Origin: Lentilactobacillus hilgardii DSM 20176 = ATCC 8290
Lineage (GTDB): Bacteria; Bacillota; Bacilli; Lactobacillales; Lactobacillaceae
Assembly (NCBI RefSeq): GCF_000159315.1
Contig: NZ_GG669992.1
Coordinates: 385,528-449,527, forward strand
Direction of reading: 5' to 3'
DNA length: 64,000 nucleotides
Part shown: positions 27,845-35,937 of the stretch, one piece after another
How the letters are laid out: every line of letters begins with the position of its first letter
How positions within the stretch are numbered: the stretch's first letter is position 1
Notes under the pieces: generated by a model
Seen by the model: the letters and a program-made list of their open reading frames with translations, nothing else
What the model was told of the DNA's origin: nothing
Databases searched by the model: none
Position numbers and translations under genes: made by a program

Positions 27845-27876
27845 TTATAATGATTATTATCTGATATCGATTATTA
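27845..27876 (-). promoter_or_regulatory. PerR/Fur-like box
   Basis: TTATAATGATTATTA (27845-27859) matches the PerR consensus TTATAATNATTATAA at all but one position. GATTATTAT is repeated at 27852-27860 and 27868-27876. The site lies directly upstream of the VIT pair. PerR and Fur boxes cannot be told apart by sequence alone. Confidence 0.65.
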
Positions 27877-28055
27877 TTGTATCTCAATTCATTACAAATG
27901 TAAATTAAATTACTGGATTAATATAGATAAAATTATTTCGGCACACCTTAATTTTAACTTAGATTTCCGTAAATACATAGTCTATCTATAAAAACTTTAC
28001 CAAATTAGTTATTTTTGAGTTTCAAACGGTATCTATATTTAAGGAGGCAACGTCT

Positions 28056-28823
28056 ATGTCATCAGCAACCAACCCAATAATTGAGCAATTGTTAGCTCAC
28101 CGAAGTATCCGACAATTTAAGGATAAAACCTTAACAAATCACCAGATTCATGAGCTGATTGAGGCTGCCCAGCATGCTTCTACGAGCACTTTTTCTCAAC
28201 AGTATTCGATTATCAGCGTAACGGATCAGCGGATACTGAGTGAATTTGCAGAGATCACTGGGCATCCATGGTTACTTAAAAGCGGTCATTATTTTGTGAT
28301 GATTGCAGACCAATATCGTAATCTCCAAATTGCCAGGAAAGCAAATGCTGATCCGTTTGTTCTGCACACAACTGATAAATTTTTAGCGGCAGTTTTTGAT
28401 GCATCCATTGCAACCGAAAATGTGATGGTTGCAGCAGAAAGTATGGGGCTTGGTGCGACCATTATGGGTAGTATTTTAAATGATTCAAAAAGAGTGATTG
28501 ACCTTTTAGGGCTTCCGGAATTAACGTTTCCATTATTGGGAATTGCGATTGGATACCCTGCAGATCAGCCGGAATTAAAGCCCAGATTGCCTCAAGAAGA
28601 AGTTCATTTTGTTAATCAATATCAGTTACCAAGTGATAAAACACAGTTAACGCAATACGATCAAGTACTTTCGGATTATTATCGAAGTAGAGGGTCTAAC
28701 AACAGGGTGGAAACTTTCAGCCATCATATTGTTTCCGAATTGGGAATCGGGCATCACGTTAGAGCTGATTTGTTGAGTAATATTAAGTCTCAAGGCTTTT
28801 TGATTAGCCAAGCGGAAGATTAA
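28056..28823 (+). CDS. NADPH-dependent nitroreductase/flavin reductase (NfsA/FRP type)
   Basis: FMN-binding cytosolic oxidoreductase of 255 residues that reduces nitroaromatics, quinones or flavins with NADPH. The N-terminal FMN motif AHRSIRQFKDK is typical, as are QHASTSTFSQQYSII, the AAESMGLGATIMGSI dimer-core block and LLGIAIGYP. The length and C-terminal extension place it with the NfsA/FRP group, not the shorter NfsB group. ATG 28056 follows AAGGAGG. It is a single gene with its own upstream region. Confidence 0.88.
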   Translation: MSSATNPIIEQLLAHRSIRQFKDKTLTNHQIHELIEAAQHASTSTFSQQYSIISVTDQRILSEFAEITGHPWLLKSGHYFVMIADQYRNLQIARKANADPFVLHTTDKFLAAVFDASIATENVMVAAESMGLGATIMGSILNDSKRVIDLLGLPELTFPLLGIAIGYPADQPELKPRLPQEEVHFVNQYQLPSDKTQLTQYDQVLSDYYRSRGSNNRVETFSHHIVSELGIGHHVRADLLSNIKSQGFLISQAED

Positions 28824-28865
28824 AATCTGCGCAGAAGCTATATGATAAAATAATGAGAATAACAG

Positions 28866-28894
28866 TTGACTTTTTTTGCAATTAACTTTACATT
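28866..28894 (+). promoter_or_regulatory. Probable promoter of the cystine transporter operon
   Basis: TTGACT (28866-28871) and TACATT (28889-28894) with 17 bases between them. A second TTGACA at 28908 lacks a good -10 partner. Confidence 0.5.
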
Positions 28895-28929
28895 TATTAG
28901 TAATTGGTTGACAGTTTTTTACTTTAACA

Positions 28930-29160
28930 TTGACGAGAAGAGTAAATCGAAAACCTGATATAAAGCGACCATTAATAGTGAAAGAATGGGTTAGGTTGAT
29001 TGAAAGTGCACTCTGAGTTGGAGATAGGGATTAACCCTAAAATTTTATAAATTCTAATGAAGGTGTGTGGGGACGATACAGTCCTTAAACACAAAGTAGG
29101 GTGGAACCACGTTGAAAACGTCCCTGTTATTTTGGCTAATCCAAGATAGCAGGGATTTTT
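28930..29160 (+). promoter_or_regulatory. T-box leader, cysteine-specific
   Basis: T-box GGGTGGAACCACG at 29101-29113, with terminator arms TCCCTG (29123-29128) and CAGGGA (29152-29157). Stem I is clear: ATC..AACCT pairs with AGGTTGAT. Below it GAGTA on the 5' strand faces GAAAGTGCA on the 3' strand, which places TGC (29007-29009), a Cys codon, as the specifier followed by A. The discriminator position reads TGGA, which matches U73 of tRNA-Cys. Both tests agree. It controls the downstream amino-acid ABC transporter. Confidence 0.92.
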
Positions 29161-29234
29161 ACATTTAATTTTTAAAATGCTGTTGATTAATATGGTAACT
29201 TTTTTGATTGAATTAAGACGGGAGATGATTTTTA

Positions 29235-29894
29235 ATGAGTTGGGCTATTATCCAGCAAAGTTTGCCAATGTTTGGTAAGGGCTTTGTTTTGACGTTATGG
29301 CTATCTTTTGTTGGCATTATCGGTTCAATTATTGTTGGCTTGATTTGTAGTTTGTTTCAATACTTTAAGGTGCCTATTCTTCACCAAATTGCCTCAGTGT
29401 ATGTTGAAATATCTCGTAATACACCACTCTTGATTCAGTTATTCTTTTTATATTACGCTTTTCCGGTTATTGGAATTAAATTTGGTGCCGAATTATGCGG
29501 TATTATTGGTTTGATCTTTTTAGGTGGTAGTTATATGGCTGAGGGATTCACGGGTGGTTTCAATGGCGTTTCCAAGGGCCAAGTGGAATCGGGAAAAGCA
29601 ATCGGACTGAGTCGTTGGCAATTGGCAAAATACGTTGTCTTTCCCCAGGGATTTTCATTAAGCGTACCGGCAATGGCTGCAAATATTATCTTTTTAATCA
29701 AAGAGACCTCAATTTTTACAGTGATTGCAATCCCTGAATTGACTAATACGGCTTTGGATTTAATCGGGATGTATTATCGATCAAATGAGTATTTATTGGT
29801 CTTGGTGATTGGGTATGCCATCATTTTGGTGCCGTTGTCAATTGTGTTAACGTTACTGGAAAGGAGGGTTCGTTATGGCGCATTCGGGAATTAG
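29235..29894 (+). CDS. Amino-acid ABC transporter permease 1 (probable cystine/cysteine)
   Basis: A 219-residue inner-membrane permease of the polar amino-acid (HisMQ) family with about five membrane segments. The coupling motif SGKAIGLSRWQLAKYVVFPQ (EAA loop, about 125-140) contacts the ATPase. ATG 29235 follows GGGAGATG. It overlaps the second permease gene by 20 bases. The Cys T-box upstream makes cystine or cysteine the likely substrate, as for TcyBC-type systems. Confidence 0.92.
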   Translation: MSWAIIQQSLPMFGKGFVLTLWLSFVGIIGSIIVGLICSLFQYFKVPILHQIASVYVEISRNTPLLIQLFFLYYAFPVIGIKFGAELCGIIGLIFLGGSYMAEGFTGGFNGVSKGQVESGKAIGLSRWQLAKYVVFPQGFSLSVPAMAANIIFLIKETSIFTVIAIPELTNTALDLIGMYYRSNEYLLVLVIGYAIILVPLSIVLTLLERRVRYGAFGN

Positions 29895-30564
29895 TGTATT
29901 GCTCGAGGGAACAAACTTTATGCGGCTGCTTGGCGGACTTTGGGTAACCGTTAAGATTGCAGCGGTTGCATTAATTGCGGGTATTATTCTAGGTATCGCC
30001 TTAGGTGTTTTGAGAACGTTTAAGAATCGTCCGTTAAGGATTGTGTTAAGACTTTACCTAGAGTTTTTCCGAGTTGTTCCAACCGTTGTTTTGCTGTTTT
30101 TATTCTATTATATTTTGCCAAAGCAGATGAACTTTAATTTGCCGGCTGATCAGCTTGCAACTTTGGTATTTGCACTTTGGGTTGGAGCAGAGATGAGTGA
30201 TATTGTACGTGGCGCTCTGATTTCAGTTCCCAAGCATCAGATTGAATCCGGCAAAGCGATAGGTTTAAGTCGATTTCAGCTATATTGGTACGTTTTGATT
30301 CCGCAATCGATTAATTTGGAAATTCCGGCAACAATTAATTTAGCTACTCGGGTTATAAAAACGACTTCAATCCTGCTATTAATTTCGGTTATGGATGTCA
30401 TTAATATTGGTCAGCAGATTATTGAGGCCAATAATCATACTTATCCGACCGGTGTCTTTTGGGTTTATGGATTAATATTCCTGTTCTACTTCCTGATTGA
30501 TTATCCGTTGTCGTGGTGGGCAAAGCGATTAGAGAAGAAGAGATTGGAGCGGGAAAATGGCTGA
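29875..30564 (+). CDS. Amino-acid ABC transporter permease 2 (probable cystine/cysteine)
   Basis: Second HisMQ-type permease, 229 residues, with the EAA coupling loop ESGKAIGLSRFQLYWYVLIPQ and about five membrane segments. It would form the heterodimeric channel with permease 1. Start ATG 29875 lies inside the preceding gene with GGAGG just upstream, which indicates translational coupling; its own end overlaps the ATPase gene by eight bases. Confidence 0.92.
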   Translation: MAHSGISVLLEGTNFMRLLGGLWVTVKIAAVALIAGIILGIALGVLRTFKNRPLRIVLRLYLEFFRVVPTVVLLFLFYYILPKQMNFNLPADQLATLVFALWVGAEMSDIVRGALISVPKHQIESGKAIGLSRFQLYWYVLIPQSINLEIPATINLATRVIKTTSILLLISVMDVINIGQQIIEANNHTYPTGVFWVYGLIFLFYFLIDYPLSWWAKRLEKKRLERENG

Positions 30565-31297
30565 AAAAGTGTTGCAGGTTGAGCATTTGGAAAAGTCTTA
30601 CCAAAAGAAACATGTGTTACATGATATTAACTTTTCTGTGGCGCAGGGAGAGGTTGTTACGCTGCTTGGCCCGTCCGGTTCGGGTAAAAGTACCCTGATT
30701 CGGTGTCTGAACGGTCTGGAGGTATATCAAAAAGGAACGATTACATTTGAAGGGCAAAAAATCATTCCAACTGAGAAAAACTGGCAACAAATTCGTCAAA
30801 AAATCGGAATGGTTTTTCAAAGCTATGACTTATTTCCAAATTTAACGGTCATGGATAATATTTTGCTTGGCCCTACAAAGGTTCAAAAAAAGGATAAAGC
30901 AACAGCTCGCTCTGAAGCCTTAGCGCTTTTAAAGAGTGTGGAGCTGGATGATTATGCCAATGCCTACCCCAGAGAATTATCTGGTGGGCAAAAGCAGCGG
31001 GTAGCGATTGTCAGAGCATTGGCACTTCACCCGGATTTTATGTTGTTTGATGAAGTAACTGCGTCACTCGATCCCGAGATGGTTCGTGGTGTATTGACAA
31101 TTATTGAAAATTTAGCAAATCGAGATAATATGACGATGATTGTGGTCACCCATGAAATGAATTTTGCCAAACAAATTGCTGATAGGGTGCTCTTCTTGCA
31201 AGATGGCAGGATTTTGGAGCAAACGCCATCCGAGCAATTTTTTACAGCACCTCAAACGGATCGGGCAAAAGTATTTTTAGATAGTATGGATTTTTAA
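30557..31297 (+). CDS. Amino-acid ABC transporter ATP-binding protein (probable cystine/cysteine)
   Basis: Cytosolic ATPase of 246 residues, typical of the GlnQ/HisP group. Walker A is GPSGSGKST, the Q-loop is VFQSYDLFP, the signature is LSGGQKQR, Walker B is FMLFDEVTASLDP and the switch His is in VVTHEMNF. All residues are intact. It starts within the end of permease 2 and is followed by the lipoprotein gene after about 30 bases. Confidence 0.94.
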   Translation: MAEKVLQVEHLEKSYQKKHVLHDINFSVAQGEVVTLLGPSGSGKSTLIRCLNGLEVYQKGTITFEGQKIIPTEKNWQQIRQKIGMVFQSYDLFPNLTVMDNILLGPTKVQKKDKATARSEALALLKSVELDDYANAYPRELSGGQKQRVAIVRALALHPDFMLFDEVTASLDPEMVRGVLTIIENLANRDNMTMIVVTHEMNFAKQIADRVLFLQDGRILEQTPSEQFFTAPQTDRAKVFLDSMDF

Positions 31298-31327
31298 CTG
31301 AGTGATATCTTGAGGAGGAAACTTATA

Positions 31328-32176
31328 ATGAAAAAGCATTGGTTAACGAAGTTGATTGCGGTTGTCAGTGTGTTGGCAACTTTGCTTCTGGTTTTGTCTG
31401 GTTGTGGCAATAGTAAAAAGAGTTCCAGTAACAATCCGAGTTCAGTTTCGCAAATTAAGAAAAAGGGAACAATTCGGGTGGCCGTATTTGGCGATTTACC
31501 ACCATATGGTTGGGTCAATAAAGATGGTAAACGGGTTGGATACGATGTTAAATTAGCTCACCAGGTTGCTAAGGACTTGGGCGTAAAAGTAAAATTTGTT
31601 CAGGTTAATGCCAACAACCGAGTTGACGCATTGAATTCAAACAAAGTCGATCTTGTTTTAGCTAATTTTACGGTAACGCCTGAGCGTAAACAGGTTGTGA
31701 GTTTTGCAAAACCCTACATGAAAGTTTCTGTTGGCGTTGTTTCACCTAAGAATAAGCCGATCACTAAAGTTAGTCAGTTGCAAAATAAGAATGTCATTGT
31801 GACTAAAGGAACAACGGCTGAAAATTATTTCACTTCAAAACAGCCAAATGTCAAGTTGCTAAAGTTTGATTCCAAGACACAACAATTTAACGCATTGAAG
31901 AATGGTCGTGGTGTTGCACTTGCAGATGATAATTCATATCTTTATGCATGGTCCAAGAGTAACTCTAAGTATACCGTTGGCATTAAGAGTATTGGACCTA
32001 AATCGTATATTGCACCAGCTGTAAAGAAGGGAAACGAGTCACTTCTTAATTGGACAAATAAAGAAATTACCAAACTGACTAAGAAACGTTTCTTTGTTAG
32101 TGACTATAATACTGATTTAAAACCTTATTTTGGTAAAGAAGTTAAACCATCGGATATTGTATTGCCGACAAAATAA
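31328..32176 (+). CDS. Amino-acid ABC transporter substrate-binding lipoprotein (probable cystine/cysteine)
   Basis: Extracellular solute-binding protein of family 3, 282 residues. The signal peptide ends in the lipobox LSGC with Cys26 as the lipid anchor, and the binding lobe pattern includes YGWVNKDGKRVGYDVKL and VDLVLANFTVTPERK. ATG 31328 follows GAGGAGG; the frame upstream to 31310 is part of that site. It is the last gene of the Cys T-box operon, before a strong terminator. Cystine binding is inferred from the leader, not from binding-site residues. Confidence 0.92.
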   Translation: MKKHWLTKLIAVVSVLATLLLVLSGCGNSKKSSSNNPSSVSQIKKKGTIRVAVFGDLPPYGWVNKDGKRVGYDVKLAHQVAKDLGVKVKFVQVNANNRVDALNSNKVDLVLANFTVTPERKQVVSFAKPYMKVSVGVVSPKNKPITKVSQLQNKNVIVTKGTTAENYFTSKQPNVKLLKFDSKTQQFNALKNGRGVALADDNSYLYAWSKSNSKYTVGIKSIGPKSYIAPAVKKGNESLLNWTNKEITKLTKKRFFVSDYNTDLKPYFGKEVKPSDIVLPTK

Positions 32177-32199
32177 ATGAGACGGCTAATAAATGAATA

Positions 32200-32246
32200 A
32201 AGTGAGAACCTGATCGCCTAAGTTTCCGATTGGGTTCTCACTTTTT
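32200..32246 (+). terminator. Terminator of the cystine transporter operon
   Basis: AAGTGAGAACC (32200-32210) pairs with GGTTCTCACTT (32233-32243), followed by a T run. Confidence 0.88.
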
Positions 32247-32305
32247 GTGGAAACACAAGTTATTTTGAGCTACTAAGAATTTGGAATATTAAAATAATTT
32301 TAATG

Positions 32306-32334
32306 TTGACGGATAATTTCTAATATGTTTTAAT
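32306..32334 (+). promoter_or_regulatory. Promoter of leader/MFS unit
   Basis: TTGACG (32306-32311), 17 bases, TTTAAT (32329-32334). The same hexamers at the same spacing precede the aro leader at 38856, so the two leaders share promoter design. Confidence 0.65.
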
Positions 32335-32368
32335 AGATTCAACATCAAACAGGAAAGGAATTTTTACT

Positions 32369-32428
32369 ATGACGAAACTTGTTCAACAACTTAATGCCTA
32401 TTATTACGGCTATGCTTGGTTTAGATAG
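32369..32428 (+). CDS. Aromatic leader peptide 1 (MTKLVQQLNAYYYGYAWFR), 19 residues
   Basis: ATG 32369 to TAG 32426-32428, with AAAGGAA upstream. Codons 11-18 encode Tyr-Tyr-Tyr-Gly-Tyr-Ala-Trp-Phe, that is six aromatic residues of eight. A GC hairpin begins at the last base of the stop codon and a terminator follows about 120 bases later, before the MFS gene. This is the layout of a ribosome-stalling attenuator peptide sensing charged tRNA-Tyr, Trp or Phe. The peptide matches the second leader at 38916 (shared MTK, N, GYA-F and length), so the frame is under selection. It has no other likely role. Confidence 0.8.
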   Translation: MTKLVQQLNAYYYGYAWFR

Positions 32429-32584
32429 CGCCCGTGTAGATGCGGGCGCCTGTGCGTTCGCGTCTAACAGCAAAGCCGTTATTGGTTGTTGCCAGCTAGA
32501 CGCCAGAGTCTAGCTGGATAGGATAATTCTTTTACGCGAGTAGAAAATTAGCCAGCTGGATTCTCAAATCCAACTGGCTTTTTT
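32428..32584 (+). promoter_or_regulatory. Attenuator after leader peptide 1
   Basis: Elements in order: GCGCCCG/CGGGCGC hairpin (32428-32449); GCGTTCGCGTCT (32454-32465); CCAGCTAGAC (32492-32501) pairing perfectly with GTCTAGCTGG (32508-32517); terminator AGCCAGCTGGATT (32550-32562) with AATCCAACTGGCT (32567-32579) and T run. Alternative pairs exist: GCGTCTA with TAGACGC (32497-32503), and AGCTGG (32512-32517) with CCAGCT of the terminator's left arm. So pairing of the first two segments would free the third to block the terminator. Confidence 0.75.
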
Positions 32585-32610
32585 AATACTTTGGAATGGA
32601 GAGTGACATT

Positions 32611-33879
32611 ATGATGAATACAATGACAAAATCGAACAAACGGAGGCTTTCAATCAGCCTTTACTTAAACTACCTTGTTCATGGAATTGGGTTGATTATT
32701 TTAACTCAGAATATGCAGGCTCTTGGAAATTTCTGGAAAGTACCAATTGCAACTGTCTCCTACGTTATTTCAGGAATTGGAATCGGTAAATTAATCGCGT
32801 ATTTTTTATTTGGTTACCTATCGGATCGATTTGGCCGCCGTCAATTGGTTTTAACCGGAACCTTAAGCTATATGGTTTTCTTTATCGGGATCCCATTTAC
32901 TCATAACATTGCGATTGCATATGTATTTGCTATTATTGCCGGAGTTGCTAATTCGGCACTTGATTCGGGCACATACCCGACCTTTGTTGAAATGGGCGGT
33001 AATTCCAGCGCTTCAAACGTATTTATTAAAGCTTTTATGTCACTCGGTGAGTTTATCCTGCCATTGGCAATTGCGATGCTTGAAGCTAAGAGCTTATGGT
33101 TTGGCTGGTCATTTATCGGGACGTTGCTTGTGCTTGTTGCCAACCTGTTTATTCTTCGAGGTGCAAAGTTCCCCGAGATGAATCATGCTGATGAAGCTTT
33201 TATCGAAAATCACGAAAATACATCGAAATTAAGAAATACTATTGCAACAGTTTCACTCGCAATTTATGGCTATACGACAATGGCTATTATGATTTTATTT
33301 ACTCAGTGGATTAGTATGTTTGCGACAAACAATCTTGGTTATAGTTCATTAGTTTCTCACGGATTGTTATCTCTTTATAGTATTGGTTCAATTAGTGGTG
33401 TGATTTTCAACTTTATTCTTCTGAAAATGAAAGTGTCGGAAACTAAATTACTGGTTGCGATGAACGCGCTCTCACTACTTGCAATTTTTGTTGTCAGTCA
33501 TTCGGCCACTGTCCTGGTCACCTTTATCGCTGCGTTTGCATTTGGTTTTACTGCAGCAGGTGGGGTTATGCAGGTTGCCTTGAACGTTTTGCTGAAGATG
33601 TTTCCAAAACATAAGGGTATTATTACGGGTACCTACTTCACTTTTGGAAGTATTGCGACTTTTACAATTCCAATTGTGACTGGCTGGTTGTCAAAAACAA
33701 ATATTCAGTTAGTGATGAACTTTGATGTGATGATTGAGTTAGTCGGTACTATATTAGTTGTTCTTGCTGCAGTTTCGTTGAGTTCTGGCAGTGTATTTTC
33801 AAGCATTCGCCATATGGTAACAGGGTTACTGCACGTGCGAACATCAACGATTTCCAGTGATCAAACAAAAGATAACTAA
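32611..33879 (+). CDS. MFS transporter under aromatic attenuation (candidate shikimate/aromatic-compound permease)
   Basis: Twelve-helix major facilitator of 422 residues. The loop 2-3 motif reads GYLSDRFGRRQLVL, and the protein keeps MFS spacing throughout. ATG 32611 has GGAGAG seven bases upstream; the earlier ATG 32596 overlaps that site. The leader senses aromatic amino acids and aroD follows on the other strand, so the cargo is likely an aromatic amino acid, shikimate/quinate or a related precursor. No substrate-specific motif is visible, and the substrate remains inference. Confidence 0.8.
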   Translation: MMNTMTKSNKRRLSISLYLNYLVHGIGLIILTQNMQALGNFWKVPIATVSYVISGIGIGKLIAYFLFGYLSDRFGRRQLVLTGTLSYMVFFIGIPFTHNIAIAYVFAIIAGVANSALDSGTYPTFVEMGGNSSASNVFIKAFMSLGEFILPLAIAMLEAKSLWFGWSFIGTLLVLVANLFILRGAKFPEMNHADEAFIENHENTSKLRNTIATVSLAIYGYTTMAIMILFTQWISMFATNNLGYSSLVSHGLLSLYSIGSISGVIFNFILLKMKVSETKLLVAMNALSLLAIFVVSHSATVLVTFIAAFAFGFTAAGGVMQVALNVLLKMFPKHKGIITGTYFTFGSIATFTIPIVTGWLSKTNIQLVMNFDVMIELVGTILVVLAAVSLSSGSVFSSIRHMVTGLLHVRTSTISSDQTKDN

Positions 33880-33900
33880 AAATGACGTATAAAATAATGG

Positions 33901-33935
33901 AGGCTGCGACAAAAATAATTTGTCCAGCCTTTTTT
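33901..33935 (+). terminator. Terminator of the MFS gene
   Basis: AGGCTGCGACAAA (33901-33913) pairs with TTTGTCCAGCCT (33919-33930) with one mismatch, then T. The GCGACAAA/TTTGTCC core recurs at 56870. Confidence 0.8.
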
Positions 33936-34091
33936 AATATCATCACGACTATTATTGAAAAAAATGTGAAAAAGAAAGCAACATTCTGCCATGAAATCGA
34001 ATTACCCCACTATCTCTACTCAAAATATATTTGGATAAACCAATTCACTCTGAAAGTTAATTGCCTCTTGTTCCACTCTTATTTTTTACAA

Positions 34092-34847
34092 TCAGTTCAA
34101 AGTGGCCATGCCTTTTCTGACAGTTTCCACCGTTAATTGACCAGGTGCAGATGCCTCTGCAACGGTTGCAAATGAAAGTGTTGATCCAAAGAGCGGACCG
34201 GTTACCCTGCTAACCTTACCCAAATCTCCCATAGACATTGTAATAATGGGAATTTCAAGTTCGCGGTTTGCTTTTTCGGTAGCGTTTAATAAAGTCAAAA
34301 CATCCTTGGAAGTATGTGGCATAACAGCAATCTTACCGATATCGGCATTTCTTTCCTGCATTCGTTTTAACTTTGAAATGATCTCAGTTTCATCAGGCGT
34401 TGATTGAAAATCGTGATTACTTAAGATTACTGGGATATTTTGATGGTGAGCTAAATTAATCAAAAAATCAACCGTGGCTTTATTGCGATTTAATTCAATA
34501 TCGAGCATATCAGTTAGCCGATTTTCTAAAAGCCATCGATAGATAGAGAAGTACTCTGCATCTTCAAGGCTTGAGACACCGCCTTCATGAGCGGTCCTAA
34601 AGGTCGTTAAAAGCGGTGTATTCCCAATAAGTGACTGAATATGGTCGACGGTGTCTAGATAGTTCTCATGATCAAGTACATCGCGATCATAGTCAATACG
34701 CCATTCTATGACGTCTGGATGGTGATTAAGTGCTTGTTTTACTTGACTAATAATGTCAGTACTAATTTTACCGGTAATCGGGACAGCAATATTCGTTTTA
34801 CCGGATTCAAATGTTGTATCTTTTACTTGAACAATTTTCCCAGCCAT
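34092..34847 (-). CDS. aroD: 3-dehydroquinate dehydratase, type I
   Basis: Third step of the shikimate pathway: converts 3-dehydroquinate to 3-dehydroshikimate through a Schiff base. The 251-residue length is right for type I. The N-terminal EWRIDYDRD block, the catalytic His in LSNHDFQSTP and the Schiff-base Lys in IGKIAVMPH are all present. The C-terminal block SMGDLGKVSRVTG closes the barrel. Start ATG 34847 follows AAGGAGA. It lies apart from the aro operon at 39 kb, on the opposite strand. Its upstream region is only 169 bases and shows no leader of the aro type. Confidence 0.94.
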   Translation of the reverse strand: MAGKIVQVKDTTFESGKTNIAVPITGKISTDIISQVKQALNHHPDVIEWRIDYDRDVLDHENYLDTVDHIQSLIGNTPLLTTFRTAHEGGVSSLEDAEYFSIYRWLLENRLTDMLDIELNRNKATVDFLINLAHHQNIPVILSNHDFQSTPDETEIISKLKRMQERNADIGKIAVMPHTSKDVLTLLNATEKANRELEIPIITMSMGDLGKVSRVTGPLFGSTLSFATVAEASAPGQLTVETVRKGMATLN

Positions 34848-35016
34848 TATAGAAATCTCCTTACAGTTTTATTGAATTAAGTTTAGCAAGACAATGAGAT
34901 AAACACAATTTAAAATAATGGTTAATTCTATTAAACCGGGTAATTTAGTAGTATTCTTAAGGCGAATATGATAGATGAACAGGGTTATCATTAAACTGTT
35001 TGGAGGCGATTCTGAT

Positions 35017-35829
35017 ATGGGGAAATTAGCAACTAGTGTTAGTATTTCCGGTGGTATGATCGGCTTTATGCTACTCACCGGTATTGTCATGTTTTTAATT
35101 CCGATTGGAACTTATTGGGGATTGAAAAGGCATTATAAACTGGTTTCAACACCAGTATGGGTTGGGATTGCAGTTTTTATTGTTGCAGTACTGATTTTGG
35201 AACGAATCCTTCACATGATTATTCTGCAACCATCTGCGGACGGTTCTATCGCTTTGGCAACTCATCATCCATACATGTACGTTGCCTATGGCGCCTTGGT
35301 GGCTGGTATTTTTGAAGAAACAGGACGTTTTTTCGGCTTTCGTTATCTCAAAAAACGGGTTTCCGGCTTTGGAACAGCGATTGCGTACGGGATTGGTCAT
35401 GGTGGCATTGAAATGATTTTAATTGGGACGATGGGAATGGTTAACCTTGTTGTTATGAGTGTGGCAATTAATTCGCGAAACGCTGCAGTTTTATCTAAAT
35501 TACCAAGTGGGACGATTCATTCTCTGATTAGTCATGCAGGTGCTGCGACTACTAGTTCCTTTTTTGAACGAATTGCCGCCTTTATTATTCAAATCTTATT
35601 ATCCATTATTGTATGGGCCTCGGTTAATTATGTGGGAAAGATTTGGTTATATCCTTTGGCCATTGGCCTACATGCGTTAATTGATATGCCGGCAGCAATG
35701 TTTCAGGCTGGCATAATATCTAACGAATTAACTGTTGAGATTGTTTTATGGATTTCTGTCTTGGCAATGGGCGTATTTGTGTATCTATATATTGGTAAGT
35801 TGCGGAAAAGTCTTGTCACTACTAGTTAA
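35017..35829 (+). CDS. YhfC-family intramembrane metalloprotease-like protein
   Basis: Integral membrane protein of 270 residues with about seven hydrophobic segments. The segment GIFEETGRFFGF carries the adjacent Glu pair and Arg expected of CPBP-like intramembrane proteases, followed by GIGHGGIEM, with further His residues at the end (GLHALID). This pattern matches YhfC/DUF2324. I choose ATG 35017, which has TGGAGGCG upstream, over 34975. Proteolytic activity of this family is not well proven. The gene is monocistronic. Confidence 0.8.
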   Translation: MGKLATSVSISGGMIGFMLLTGIVMFLIPIGTYWGLKRHYKLVSTPVWVGIAVFIVAVLILERILHMIILQPSADGSIALATHHPYMYVAYGALVAGIFEETGRFFGFRYLKKRVSGFGTAIAYGIGHGGIEMILIGTMGMVNLVVMSVAINSRNAAVLSKLPSGTIHSLISHAGAATTSSFFERIAAFIIQILLSIIVWASVNYVGKIWLYPLAIGLHALIDMPAAMFQAGIISNELTVEIVLWISVLAMGVFVYLYIGKLRKSLVTTS

Positions 35830-35854
35830 TTAAGCTAATAAATTAAAGTAAATA

Positions 35855-35930
35855 AAAGACTGTCATTTATATTTCAAAATTGTTTAAGAAGATAAGCAAT
35901 TTTGAATCGTTAATCAATGACGGTCTTTTT
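35855..35930 (+). terminator. Two-part bidirectional terminator
   Basis: Outer arms AAAAGACTGTCATT (35855-35868) and AATGACGGTCTTTT (35916-35929) enclose an inner hairpin CAAAATTG/CAATTTTG (35875-35904). It separates converging genes. Confidence 0.78.
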
Positions 35931-35937
35931 ATCTGAA

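Noticed and set aside
32369-32428. Leader peptides considered as peptide pheromones or small toxins
   Set aside because: No signal peptide, no Gly-Gly leader and no adjacent export or sensor genes, while an attenuator follows directly in both cases.
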